From the NCBI GenBank assembly GCA_040766885.1, contig JAXGPP010000023.1, forward strand, positions 68,226-132,225: a DNA stretch of 64,000 bases, read 5' to 3'. The notes under the pieces were generated by a model. It was not told the DNA's origin. It saw only the letters and a program-made list of their open reading frames with translations, and searched no databases. The translations under genes were made by a program, and so were the position numbers. Positions 35,566-44,699 of this stretch are shown piece after piece. The DNA is from JAXGPP01 sp040766885 (GTDB taxonomy: Bacteria; Planctomycetota; Planctomycetia; Pirellulales; Thermoguttaceae). Within the stretch, counting starts at the first letter, position 1, and every line of letters starts with the position of its first letter.

Positions 35566-37474
35566 CCAGGGCTCGCGGAAGCTGACTGATGCGGAACTGC
35601 AGTCGATCCGCGATGGGTTCGACGGACGCGTCGAGGCGGCACTGGACGCCGAACGGGGCAAACCACTGGTCCGCGCGGCAAAGCAGCCTCCGCTGGGTCC
35701 CGGGCGCGGCAATTATGTCCGCGGGTATTCCTGGTCGCTGGTTGACTTCGCGACGCGCTGTTTCCGCCTCAACGAGCAGATCGAGGAGGCGAATGCGGCG
35801 ATCGTCGAGAACGCCCGGCACTACCTGGAACATCCCGACGACATCAACGACCGCGACAGCTTCCACTGGCACGCCGACATGCTCTGCCGGCTCATCGAGG
35901 AGTACGGGGCCAAGGGAACCACGGCGCCGGGGAGGCTCTCGCCGGAGGCCGAAGCGACCTCGATGGAGATCCTGTGGCGCTATGCCAGCGGGTGCATCCA
36001 TCCGGGTGAGAAGCAGATCGAGGCGGGGGCGGAGTGGTTGGTGCTCGGTTCCGACAACCATCATGTGATGGACGTCGTCGCGAAGTGGCACTTCGCCAGG
36101 CTGGCCAAAGACGCGCCCGGTTTTCGCGACCGTAAGTATCCCGAAGGCACCACGGCCGCCGCCGAGTACGCGGCGTGGAGCGAGTTTCTCAAGACGTACT
36201 GCGCCGAGCGCGCCAAGAAGGGGCTCTTTGTCGAGTTCGCCAGCAACTACAACATGGACGGGATCCGCGGCTTCTACAACGTCTACGACTACGCCGACGA
36301 TCCGGTGCTGCGCCGCCGCATGGGGCATCTGCTCGACCTGCACTGGGCCATGTGGGCGCAGGAGCAGATCGACGGAGTGCGCGGGGGCGGCAAGGCGCGG
36401 ATGTACCAGACGGGAGGCGACCGGCTGGGCCATTCCACGCTGCGGGAACTGGCCTGGTTCTACTTCGGCATCGGGGGGCCGAGCCGGCCGACCAGCCCGA
36501 AGCTGCCGGCGCTGATGAGCCGTTACCGGCCGCCGCTCGTGGTCGTCGACCTGGCCGTGGACGTTGCCGGGCGGGGCCGCTATGAGATCAACCATCGCCC
36601 GCTTGGCCTGTCGGTCGATCCGAACGAGCGACGGATCACCCATCAGCTTCACTGGTATCGGCTTCACCCGGAAGGGGGCTGCCTGTTGTGCTATAGCTGG
36701 TGCACGCCGGAGTTCATCCTGGGAACGCCGATGGTCGAGCCGCGCCCGAGCGACGACTGGGCGGCGATCAGCGCGCAGAACCGCTGGCATGGGGTGATCT
36801 TTGCGGGCCACGTCGACGCCCGCATCGTGCCCCAGGTGAGGGCACGCGACGATCGCGCCGCGTTCAACACGCAGTGGTCGGTGCAGCGCCACGGAACGCT
36901 TATCTGCCAGAAGCTGAAGACGCACAAGCACGGCAGGGAGATGCGGGTGTGGTTCTCCAAGGCGGGGCTGAGCGACGTTCGCCGTCAAGACGACTGGTTC
37001 TTCGTCGAAGCGCCCGGCGCCTACGCGGGAGTGCGCGTGGTCCGAGGCGGAGCGGAATGGGACAAGGATGCGGCCGGCGCCAAGCGACCCTTCGGCCCGG
37101 CGGGCACATGGCTGCGTTGCGAGGACGAGTGGGCGCCGGTGATTCTCGAAGTGGGCTCGAAGGAGGACTTCGCCAGTTTCGATGCGTTCTGCGAGGCGGT
37201 CGTCGCGCTGCCACTGTCGTATGCCAATGAGATCCTCCGCTACCAGGGGCTGTCGGGCGACCGGTTCACTTTCTACGCCGATCAGAGCACGAACCCGGAA
37301 GTCAACGGCACTGCAATCGACTACGCGCCACCGATGGTTCTCGACAGCCCGTTCGTCAAGAGCGGTTGGAACAGCGGCGTCGTAACGATTGCGAAGGACG
37401 GCCGCCAGTGCGTACTGGACTTCAACGATACGGGAGACGATATTGGACCTGACTCCGGGCGAGCGGGGCGGTGA
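35486..37474 (+). CDS. Exported conserved hypothetical, likely polysaccharide-degrading (alpha-toroid) enzyme
   Basis: A 662-residue exported protein. GTG 35486 is chosen because the GCAGCGAGGTTCAAC leader and the signal peptide (TQARLIGLAGVLWAVLPAMIPADE) align with those of the adjacent sulfatase, where GTG also starts. The mature N-terminal 300 residues are alpha-helical with many Trp/Tyr/His (FATRCFRLNEQIEEANAAI, YASGCIHPGEKQIEAGAEW, GSDNHHVMD), which resembles (alpha/alpha)6-toroid lyases/hydrolases; the C-terminal part is beta-rich. I cannot name a CAZy family. Planctomycetal polysaccharide-degradation loci often contain such proteins beside sulfatases, which fits the next gene. Inferred role: processing of a sulfated polysaccharide. 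Confidence 0.7.
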   Translation: MTQARLIGLAGVLWAVLPAMIPADETPQGSRKLTDAELQSIRDGFDGRVEAALDAERGKPLVRAAKQPPLGPGRGNYVRGYSWSLVDFATRCFRLNEQIEEANAAIVENARHYLEHPDDINDRDSFHWHADMLCRLIEEYGAKGTTAPGRLSPEAEATSMEILWRYASGCIHPGEKQIEAGAEWLVLGSDNHHVMDVVAKWHFARLAKDAPGFRDRKYPEGTTAAAEYAAWSEFLKTYCAERAKKGLFVEFASNYNMDGIRGFYNVYDYADDPVLRRRMGHLLDLHWAMWAQEQIDGVRGGGKARMYQTGGDRLGHSTLRELAWFYFGIGGPSRPTSPKLPALMSRYRPPLVVVDLAVDVAGRGRYEINHRPLGLSVDPNERRITHQLHWYRLHPEGGCLLCYSWCTPEFILGTPMVEPRPSDDWAAISAQNRWHGVIFAGHVDARIVPQVRARDDRAAFNTQWSVQRHGTLICQKLKTHKHGREMRVWFSKAGLSDVRRQDDWFFVEAPGAYAGVRVVRGGAEWDKDAAGAKRPFGPAGTWLRCEDEWAPVILEVGSKEDFASFDAFCEAVVALPLSYANEILRYQGLSGDRFTFYADQSTNPEVNGTAIDYAPPMVLDSPFVKSGWNSGVVTIAKDGRQCVLDFNDTGDDIGPDSGRAGR

Positions 37475-37620
37475 CCGCCCGCGGTTTCAGAGCTAAGACG
37501 CTGTTTCGAGACTTGTGGTGGGGGGGGGTGGGCCGGGCCGGAAATTCACCTGCCCTGTTGTGGCAGGGAAGCCGCCTCCACCACAATGGAGGCGACAGTT
37601 CCCCATTACTCATCCTTGAC

Positions 37621-37718
37621 AACGCAGCGAGGTTTAACGTGAGACGGGCGCGGCTGATTGGCTTGACGGGCGTTTTGTGGATGGTGCTTTCGGCGATAGT
37701 CTCGGCCGCCGAGACACC
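37621..37718. repeat. Leader/signal-peptide cassette, copy 2
   Basis: The partner of 35468-35565. It covers the ribosome site, start codon and signal peptide of the sulfatase gene. The identical length and the absence of gaps argue for duplication and not convergent signal peptides. Confidence 0.85.
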
Positions 37719-39498
37719 GCGGCCGAATGTGGTGTTCTTCCTGGCCGACGATCTCGGCTGGAGCGATGCGAGTGTGTATGGCAGCAAGTTTCATGAAACG
37801 CCGAACGTCGACCGACTGGCAACCCGGGGAACGCGGTTCACCAACGCCTATGCGGCCAATCCGCTCTGTTCACCTACGCGGGCGAGCATTCTTACCGGGC
37901 AGTATCCGGGCAGGCTGCGGTTCACCACGCCAGCCGGGCACCTGAAGGAAGAAGTGCTCGATCCGATCGTGCCCGAGAAGGCCGCGCCGGGGAGCAAGTG
38001 GGTGCTGCCGCAGACGCGCACGCGTTTGCCCTTGGACTACTACACGCTGGCCGAAGCGCTTCGCGACGCCGGCTATGCCACGGCCCACTTCGGCAAGTGG
38101 CATCTGGGCTGGCCACCCTACGAGCCGGAACGCCAGGGGTTCGAGTTCAACCTGCCGGGCGGCTCCTACCCGGGACCGCCGGGCGGTTTCTTTGCGCCGT
38201 TTCCGGTGGAGACGCTCCGCGACTCGCCGGCGGGCGAGCACATCGACGACCGGCTCACGCGGGATGCGATCCGCTTTCTCGAACAGCACCGCGATCGGCC
38301 GTTCTTCCTCAACTACTGGCTGTTCTCGGTCCACGCGCCCTTTCAGGCCAAACCGGAACTGATCGATCGTTACCGGGCGAAGGTCGATCCGGACAATCCG
38401 CAGCGGTCGCCGACGATGGGGGGCATGGTCAACACGATGGACGCCTGCGTGGGCCGGGTGGTGGAAGCGCTCGATCGGCTGGGATTGTCGGAGAATACGC
38501 TCGTGATCTTCACTTCCGACAACGGCGGAAACATGTATGACCTGGTGGACGGCACCACGCCCACGAGCAACCATCCGCTCCGCGGCGGCAAGGCGACGAT
38601 CTACGAAGGGGGCATCCGCGTTCCGCTTGTCGTCGTCTGGCCGGGAAAAGTGGCGGCCGGGGCGACGAGCGACGCCGTGGTGTCGAGCATCGACTACTAC
38701 CCGACGATCCTGGAGATGCTCGGCATTGAGCCGCGAGCCGACGTGCTGCAGGACGGCCTGAGTTTCGCGCCGGTATTCACGGGAGGTAAGATCGAACGGA
38801 GCGAGGTCTTCTTCCATTTCCCGCACGCCGGCGTGGCCCCGGCGCGGTTTCCTTCCACGGCGGTCCGCCAGGGAGACTGGAAGCTGATCCGCGCGTACTG
38901 CGACGGGCCCGAGCAGCAGGACCGCTACGAGCTTTACAACCTGCGCGAAGACCTTGGAGAGACGAACGACCTGGCTGGGGCGATGCCGGATAAGGTCAAG
39001 GAGATGGATGCGCTCATTGACCGGTTCCTCAAGGAGACCGATTCGCTCGTGCCGCGGCGCAACCCGGCGTATCGGCTGGCGATTGGCGGCTGGCAGGGGA
39101 GCGAGCAGGCCGAGATCGCCGCGGCCGAGGGGCTGCTGGTGGTTACGGCGACGGGGGGTGACCCGCAAATCACGACCAGCGACGTGCCGTCGGTCGCGGG
39201 CAGGCTGACGCTGGCACTGCGGATGAAGGCGGCCGCGCGGCTGGAGGGCCGGGCGTACTGGCTCACGCGCGAGCATCGCGGGCCGCACCGCGACCGCTCG
39301 ACGGCATTCGACGTGAAGCACGACAGCGAGTGGCACGAGTACGAAATGCCGCTCGACGTGGGCGCACCGCTGCTGGGGCTGAGGATCGATCCCTGCCAGG
39401 CCGCCGGACGGGCTGCAATCGACTGGATTCGCCTCCGTGATGCTTCGGGTAAGGTGATCAAGGAATGGTCGTTCGACGAGCCCGCGGCCGGCCGGTGA
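37639..39498 (+). CDS. Secreted type I sulfatase
   Basis: A 619-residue formylglycine-dependent sulfatase. Start GTG 37639 (leader cassette copy 2) opens the signal peptide ARLIGLTGVLWMVLSAIVSAAE. The catalytic core starts at PNVVFFLADDLGWSD (metal ligand Asp37/Asp38). The modified residue is Cys77 in LCSPTRASILTG (CxPxR), to be converted to formylglycine by an anaerobic or FGE-type maturase not present here. Later ligands sit in HFGKWHLG, YWLFSVHAPFQAKPE and FTSDNGG. The sulfatase domain ends near residue 470; a C-terminal beta-rich extension of about 140 residues (WQGSEQAEIAAAEGLLVVTATGG...) may be a carbohydrate-binding module. Expected substrate: an algal or host-type sulfated glycan. Confidence 0.95.
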   Translation: MRRARLIGLTGVLWMVLSAIVSAAETPRPNVVFFLADDLGWSDASVYGSKFHETPNVDRLATRGTRFTNAYAANPLCSPTRASILTGQYPGRLRFTTPAGHLKEEVLDPIVPEKAAPGSKWVLPQTRTRLPLDYYTLAEALRDAGYATAHFGKWHLGWPPYEPERQGFEFNLPGGSYPGPPGGFFAPFPVETLRDSPAGEHIDDRLTRDAIRFLEQHRDRPFFLNYWLFSVHAPFQAKPELIDRYRAKVDPDNPQRSPTMGGMVNTMDACVGRVVEALDRLGLSENTLVIFTSDNGGNMYDLVDGTTPTSNHPLRGGKATIYEGGIRVPLVVVWPGKVAAGATSDAVVSSIDYYPTILEMLGIEPRADVLQDGLSFAPVFTGGKIERSEVFFHFPHAGVAPARFPSTAVRQGDWKLIRAYCDGPEQQDRYELYNLREDLGETNDLAGAMPDKVKEMDALIDRFLKETDSLVPRRNPAYRLAIGGWQGSEQAEIAAAEGLLVVTATGGDPQITTSDVPSVAGRLTLALRMKAAARLEGRAYWLTREHRGPHRDRSTAFDVKHDSEWHEYEMPLDVGAPLLGLRIDPCQAAGRAAIDWIRLRDASGKVIKEWSFDEPAAGR

Positions 39499-39519
39499 CG
39501 CCGGGGCGCCTCGCGACGG

Positions 39520-40794
39520 TCAGTCTTTGCTCCCGATGCAGTAAAGGTGGCTGGCGGAACGGATGATGATCTGGCCTTGGGAGACGGCGTAGGAGGCCTG
39601 GCATTTCTCGTCGATGGAATTGCGCGCGACGACATCGAACGGCGGTTTGGCGTTGATGATCGCCGACTCGCCTTCCTCGGAGAGGAAGTAGATCCGGCCG
39701 TCGGCAAGAATCGGCGAGGCGGAGTGCTTGCCGCCGATCCGCTCGCGCCAGACGATTTCGCCGCTTGTGGCATCCATGGCCATGGCGATGCCGTCCTGGC
39801 TGATCGAGAACAGGTGCTTGCCGTCGAGAATGAAGGACGGGATCGAGGGGACGTTCTTCGACTGCTCCCAAACGACTTTCGCGCGGTCGGGATCTTCGCG
39901 GCTCCCCGGTCGCATGGCGCGGATGGTTGGATTGCCAAACCCGGAGGCGGTGTAGACCAGGTCATCGCCGATCACCACCGAGGGGACGACGCCCTCGCCT
40001 TCGCTTCGCACCGACCAGATTCGCTTGCCGGTGGCGAGGTCGAAACCCTGCACCACATCTCCCGCGCCGCTCACAAGCTGCGCGTCTTCGCCGGTGCCGA
40101 GGATGTTGGGGGTGACGTGGGCGATCCGCGACGGGCCGCGCTTCGCCCGCCAGCGGACCTTGCCGGTATCGCAGTCGAGTGCCAGGATGAACGCTTCTTC
40201 CCACGGTTTCTGCCAGCCGACGGTCTTATCTTCGCCGCGGCTGCTGCCGTCGAAGGGGATGATCAGGAGCCCCTCGTACAGAACGGGCGAGACGGCCAAG
40301 CCGTGCTGGCTGTAGTAATCGACATCGGTGTTCGTCCATTCGATGCGACCGTCGAACGAGAGGGCGGCGATCTTGCCGTTGAATGAGAGTACATACACGC
40401 GGCGGCCGTCGGTGACGGGTGTGGGTGTGGCGTAGGAGTTCGGGGGCTGTTTCAGCGTGAGTTCCTGGCGAAAGACCTCCTTGTTCCAGAGGACCTTACC
40501 CGAGCGGCGATCGAGGGCCAGCACGCGGAAGCTCGTTCCCTCGTCGGTGGCCGTGGTGAGGAAGACGCGGTCTTCCCATACGATCGGCGACGACCAGCCG
40601 GAGCCAGGGATGGCAGTCTTCCAGGCGACGTTTTCCGTGGCGCTCCAGCGCGTGGGCAGTCCCGTTTCGGTGGAGACTCCCTGCCGCGTCGGTCCGCGGA
40701 AGCCGGGCCAGTTCTCCGCTACGGCGGCTTGGGCTAGGAAGGCTTGGGCTAGGAACAGGACAAGCAGGAAGGCAAGTCGTCGCATGGTGTTCAT
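39520..40794 (-). CDS. Exported PQQ-like beta-propeller protein
   Basis: A 424-residue exported protein. The signal peptide MNTMRRLAFLLVLFLAQAFLAQAAVAE precedes NWPGFRGPTRQGVS, a very common planctomycetal start of propeller proteins. The rest consists of PQQ-like blades with the pattern ALDRRSGKVLW, ALDCDTGKVRW, FDLATGKRIWSV, AMDATSGEIVWR. It lacks the dehydrogenase active-site residues, so a BamB-like or binding role is more likely than a PQQ enzyme. It is convergent with the sulfatase gene. Confidence 0.9.
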   Translation of the reverse strand: MNTMRRLAFLLVLFLAQAFLAQAAVAENWPGFRGPTRQGVSTETGLPTRWSATENVAWKTAIPGSGWSSPIVWEDRVFLTTATDEGTSFRVLALDRRSGKVLWNKEVFRQELTLKQPPNSYATPTPVTDGRRVYVLSFNGKIAALSFDGRIEWTNTDVDYYSQHGLAVSPVLYEGLLIIPFDGSSRGEDKTVGWQKPWEEAFILALDCDTGKVRWRAKRGPSRIAHVTPNILGTGEDAQLVSGAGDVVQGFDLATGKRIWSVRSEGEGVVPSVVIGDDLVYTASGFGNPTIRAMRPGSREDPDRAKVVWEQSKNVPSIPSFILDGKHLFSISQDGIAMAMDATSGEIVWRERIGGKHSASPILADGRIYFLSEEGESAIINAKPPFDVVARNSIDEKCQASYAVSQGQIIIRSASHLYCIGSKD

Positions 40795-41087
40795 CTCAGG
40801 CGGTATGGCTGATCGATATCCGAGCCGTTGACGGCGGACCCATTGGAACCGATGGGTGGCCTGAATGGCAAGACACTTTCTTGGCAGAATTCGCTAACTC
40901 TCGGCGCGACAGAGGTTTAAGCCAAGCCGCGCGGGGCGGTACTATCAAGCGACTACTCCAGCGTCGACCGGTCCGCACCGTGGTCGCCTGTCTCGCGGGG
41001 CGATGGTTCCAATGCGGCTTTCAACCGATTTCCGGCCGATCCGCCTCCGCCCTCTTCTCCGTCGCCACAACAACCCCGGCGGCAGGG

Positions 41088-42622
41088 GCCTTAGACCAGG
41101 CCTTTGTACTAGCATGCGGAGCCGGTTACCAAGGCGGCTTGCGGCAATGAGTTGCGTCGATGACCGGTGCCTATACTTGGAGAAGAACCGCGATTTCTCC
41201 AGGAGGCATTCCAATGATTCTTCAGGAAGTGATTGATCGTTTCGAGCAGAAAGCGCCGGTGTGCGTGATGGTGCGTGCGGCCATGGAGAACGTGCTTTCG
41301 GCCGAGCGTCTCGACGGATTGTTCGAGGAAGCCGCCGAGCGGCAGGCCAATCGGCAGCTCATGTTCTCGACCGTGGCCGAGATGATGGGGCTGGTGGCCT
41401 GCAAGATCCATCCCTCGGTGCATGCGGCGTATCAGGCTAAGGCCAAGGCAGTCGGCGTGACGGTCAAGGCCGTCTACGACAAGCTGCAGCGGATGGAGAG
41501 TAACGTCTCTCGGCAGCTGGTGGCCGAGACGGCCGCGCGCATGGAAGCGATCATTACCAACAGTGGAGGCACGCTGCCGGAGTTGGTGCCCGGTTACCGC
41601 GTGAAGATCCTCGATGGCAACCACTTGCGTCGCACGCAGCGCCGGCTGGGAGCATTGCGGAAGCTCAACGCGGCCCCGCTGCCGGGGCATTGCGTGGTGG
41701 TCCTGGATCCGCGCTTGAAGCTGGCGATCGACGTGATCCCTTGCGAGGACGGGCACGCGCAGGAACGCAGTCTGTTGCCGCAGGTGCTGGAGACCGTGGC
41801 GCCGCGCGACCTGTGGATCGGCGACCGGAATTTCTGCACGACGGACTTCCTGTTCGGCATCCAAGCACAGCGGGGTTACTTCCTTATCCGTCAGCACGCC
41901 CAGGCATTGCGCTATGAACTGATCGGCCGACGCAATCGCGTCGGCGAGACGGAAACCGGAGTGGTCTACGAGCAGAGCATGCGGATTTTCGACAAGGAAG
42001 GCCGCGCCATCAAGATCCGCCGCGTGACGGTCGTACTCCATCAACCCACCCGGGACGGAGACACCGAGATCCATCTGCTGACCAACCTCCCGCGGAAAGT
42101 ATCGGCCGAGCGCGTGGCCGATTTGTATCGCCGGCGCTGGACCATCGAAACCGCCTTTTGCGAGCTGGCGCAGAACCTGGAGGGAGAGATCGAGACGCTG
42201 GGCTACCCGCGTGCCGCGCTGTTCGCCTTCTCGATGGCCTTGGTCTGCTACAACCTGCTGAGCGTGGTCCTGGCGGCACTGCGGGCGGTGCATGGCCACG
42301 AAACGGCGCAGACGCAGCTTTCCTTCTACTATCTCTGCGACGAAGTGGCCCACACGCATCGCGGCCTGGATATCGCCCTGCCCGACGAATACTGGCGGCG
42401 TAAGTACGCACGCTTGACGCCCGCCCGTATGGCCCGTGCACTGATCCGCCTGGCGCGACAGGTGGATCTTGCCCGCTATCGCAAGCATCAACGCGGTCCC
42501 AAGCGGCCCCCACCCAAAATGGACAAACGACGCCGAAGCCATGTCTCGACGGCCCGTGTGCTGGCGCAAAGCCGCACCAATACGTCATGAATCGATGCTA
42601 GTACAAAGGCCTGGGCCTTAGA
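41088..42622 (+). mobile_element. Intact IS4-family insertion sequence with 8-bp target duplication
   Basis: The element proper spans 41096-42614 (1519 bp). Its ends are perfect 20-bp terminal inverted repeats: ccaggcctttgtactagcat at 41096-41115 and its reverse complement at 42595-42614. The bases just outside are identical, gccttaga at 41088-41095 and at 42615-42622, giving an 8-bp target-site duplication. A single transposase gene fills the interior. Exact IRs and duplication mean a recent and probably intact insertion. The disrupted sequence is intergenic. Confidence 0.93.
41214..42590 (+). CDS. IS4-family DDE transposase
   Basis: A 458-residue cut-and-paste transposase; AGGAGG immediately precedes ATG 41214. 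DDE landmarks: first Asp in KILDGNHLRRT, second Asp in WIGDRNFCTTDF, and YRRRWTIETAFCEL, which supplies Y-x2-R-x3-E, the IS4 signature including the catalytic Glu; the usual following Lys is Ala. The insertion domain is beta-rich (RVTVVLHQPTRDGDTEIHLLTNLP). The basic tail (HQRGPKRPPPKMDKRRRSH) is likely for end binding. The gene is undamaged, so the IS could still be active. Confidence 0.95.
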   Translation: MILQEVIDRFEQKAPVCVMVRAAMENVLSAERLDGLFEEAAERQANRQLMFSTVAEMMGLVACKIHPSVHAAYQAKAKAVGVTVKAVYDKLQRMESNVSRQLVAETAARMEAIITNSGGTLPELVPGYRVKILDGNHLRRTQRRLGALRKLNAAPLPGHCVVVLDPRLKLAIDVIPCEDGHAQERSLLPQVLETVAPRDLWIGDRNFCTTDFLFGIQAQRGYFLIRQHAQALRYELIGRRNRVGETETGVVYEQSMRIFDKEGRAIKIRRVTVVLHQPTRDGDTEIHLLTNLPRKVSAERVADLYRRRWTIETAFCELAQNLEGEIETLGYPRAALFAFSMALVCYNLLSVVLAALRAVHGHETAQTQLSFYYLCDEVAHTHRGLDIALPDEYWRRKYARLTPARMARALIRLARQVDLARYRKHQRGPKRPPPKMDKRRRSHVSTARVLAQSRTNTS

Positions 42623-42728
42623 CTCAGCGCCCGTGGCACGCTAAAACTTGATCGAAATGTGTTTGGCTCATCGCGACGCCGGTGCCCTTTCAGGGTACCG
42701 GAGCTCTGGGCTTGAGGGTTTGCGGCGG

Positions 42729-43979
42729 ATGAACACCATCGCTCCAAATCGCGGTCGCGTCCTGGCGGTCATGGTTGCTGCCCTGCTGGTCGTCGGACTC
42801 GCTATGGCGATTGCCGACTCCGTTCAGGGGAATTGGCGGCCTGTCTTTATGCTCGTTTGCAATGCCGTGCTGGCGATAGTTCCTTTTGTGCTGGCACGGC
42901 TAACACCTGCGACGGCGGGTTTTGATGCTCGCTGGTGGCCCACTTCAAGCTGGCACTGGCTATGGTTCTTGGGCCTGCTGGTGCTCTTGTTCGCCTCAAG
43001 ACTTCTCGCAGCCGCGATTGCTGTTGTCATTATCCGCTCTGCACCTCCTGGACAGTCAGGCACGCTATCTGCACCCATAGCACACATCCTCCAAGCGATC
43101 TCATTGCTCCTCACAGGGCCCGTGGCCGAGGAGATCTTCTTTCGTGGCTATCTCCTGGATCAATTGAGAAAGCTGGCGCGATCAAGCACCGCAGTGTTGA
43201 TTCAATCCTTCCTGTTTGCGCTTGTTCACTTCATTTTGTGGGGATTTACGTCGTTCTCGTTGTTCAATTCCCTTGATGCGCTCTTGTTTGGCCTGATAGC
43301 GGGATTGTGGCGAATCAGATTCAGGAGTCTTCTGCCCATCGTGCTGGGCCACATTCTGTGCAATGCGATCGGCATTCCTGATCTCGTGGAGGGTTACGAA
43401 CGGGCCGTCTCCCAGAGGGACGCGGCTGAAACGGCCCAAGCAGATCAAAACGATCGCACCACGACGCAAGAATTGCGGGACCACGCGACCGCCCTTTTTC
43501 ATGAGGGCAAGTACCAGCTAGCGCTGGCGGATGCAGAGAGGCTGCTCGAACTTGAGCCCGACGACTTCGCAGGGCACTACATGGCAGGGTGGATTTACGG
43601 AACCTGCCCGGACCCCGCTTGCCGGGATAAGGAAAAGGCCCTGTTCCATGCCACGAAGGCTGTGGATCTCTGGCTTGAGGCTGTTCCGGGCACGGAGCCA
43701 ACATATTGGATGGCTTGGGCCTGCCTGGCGGCCGCGCACGCGGAAGGAGGCGATTTTGAGAAAGCCATCGAGTACCAGAAGATGGCGATCGAATGGCTCC
43801 CCGCCGTGGCCGAGGAGTGGCGACCCAGCGTGGAACCTCGTGTCAAGGCGTGTCTGCTACTGTACGAGGCACGAAAGCCGCTGCGGAGCAAGGCGATGTC
43901 TCTTGGCAGGTTAAGCGATGCGTGGCTGGAGAGCATGTCGAACGCGAATCCCGAAGAGTTCCCGGAAATCGCCGAATGA
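42729..43979 (+). CDS. CPBP intramembrane metalloprotease fused to a TPR-like cytosolic domain
   Basis: A 416-residue protein. Residues 10-240 hold several membrane segments and the CPBP/Abi (CAAX protease-related) motifs: AEEIFFRG (EExxxR), FALVHF (FxxxH) and LGHILCN (HxxxN), so the catalytic metal site is complete. Residues 260-410 form a soluble helical domain with TPR-like pairs (ALFHEGKYQLALADAERLLELEPDD, AEGGDFEKAIEYQKMAIEWLP). CPBP proteases are involved in bacteriocin immunity or in processing membrane proteins; the TPR region may recruit the substrate. The gene sits between the IS4 and IS66 elements. Confidence 0.87.
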   Translation: MNTIAPNRGRVLAVMVAALLVVGLAMAIADSVQGNWRPVFMLVCNAVLAIVPFVLARLTPATAGFDARWWPTSSWHWLWFLGLLVLLFASRLLAAAIAVVIIRSAPPGQSGTLSAPIAHILQAISLLLTGPVAEEIFFRGYLLDQLRKLARSSTAVLIQSFLFALVHFILWGFTSFSLFNSLDALLFGLIAGLWRIRFRSLLPIVLGHILCNAIGIPDLVEGYERAVSQRDAAETAQADQNDRTTTQELRDHATALFHEGKYQLALADAERLLELEPDDFAGHYMAGWIYGTCPDPACRDKEKALFHATKAVDLWLEAVPGTEPTYWMAWACLAAAHAEGGDFEKAIEYQKMAIEWLPAVAEEWRPSVEPRVKACLLLYEARKPLRSKAMSLGRLSDAWLESMSNANPEEFPEIAE

Positions 43980-44006
43980 TGCCATTTGTTTTCAAGGAGA
44001 ACGTTC

Positions 44007-44162
44007 ATGGCGCCCAGCAAGAGAAACGACCAACGGACCCGCCGAACGAAGCCGCAAGGCCGCGTGCCGCAGCGTGTGCCGCCCGTCCACACACTCGTGC
44101 GGCGTGAAGTCCCGGAAAGAAAACTCGAGCCCGGTCGCAGAACTCGACCGGCTCAAGACTGA
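44007..44162 (+). CDS. Small basic hypothetical protein (51 aa)
   Basis: A 51-residue frame (start MAPSKRNDQRTRR) preceded by a perfect AAGGAGA ribosome site seven bases before ATG 44007. It is strongly basic and Pro-rich, with the block KPQGRVPQRVPPVHTLVRRE and no Cys. It starts 27 bp after the CPBP-TPR stop and could be co-expressed with it. Nothing recognisable; the ribosome site is the main reason to call it, and random occurrence in GC-rich DNA is the alternative. Confidence 0.45.
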   Translation: MAPSKRNDQRTRRTKPQGRVPQRVPPVHTLVRREVPERKLEPGRRTRPAQD

Positions 44163-44334
44163 GTTCGGTGCGACGAGCGCGCCGCGTTGCGTGGCGAGCC
44201 AGGAAAGGAGGAAGAGCCTTTCACTGCCGCATTCTTCGGACAGGCCACCGTAAGCGTACGTCCAATAGCATCTTGCATGCCACGGTAGATTGGGGGTGAA
44301 TGGTGAATCCGGATGGCTTTCGAGGAGATCGAGC

Positions 44335-44691
44335 GTGGCGCGGCGGAGCAGCGAGGAGAAGCGGGCGTTCTGGCGGATGGTGATTCAGTTGCAGGGGGAG
44401 AGCGGTCTGCCGATCCGGGAGTTCTGCGAGCGGGAAGGGGTCAGCCAGGCCAGCTTCTTCGCCTGGCGGCGGAAGCTGCGGCAGGGTGCGCCGGCAGCCG
44501 AACGCCACCCTCCACTCGAGAAGAACCACGCAGAGGATTCGCCACGTCTGGTTCCGGTGCGGCTGCTGGAAGCCAAGGGGGCGGCTGCCGTGGAGGTGGT
44601 TTCGCCGAGCGGGCTGGTGCTTCGGGTCCACGACGATGCGGGGACGGAGAACGTCCGGCGGGTCCTGCACCTGGTGCATGAAATCGCTTGA
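44335..44691 (+). CDS. tnpA: IS66 accessory protein TnpA
   Basis: A 118-residue small IS66 Orf1 protein; GTG 44335 follows GAGGAG. The helix-turn-helix part is FWRMVIQLQGESGLPIREFCEREGVSQASFFAWRRKLR, then a low-complexity linker and a short beta-rich tail (VEVVSPSGLVLRVHDDAG). TnpA binds DNA and is required, with TnpB and TnpC, for transposition. The stop is 8 bp before the tnpB start, so the genes are translationally close. Confidence 0.93.
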   Translation: MARRSSEEKRAFWRMVIQLQGESGLPIREFCEREGVSQASFFAWRRKLRQGAPAAERHPPLEKNHAEDSPRLVPVRLLEAKGAAAVEVVSPSGLVLRVHDDAGTENVRRVLHLVHEIA

Positions 44692-44699
44692 GGGGGCTC

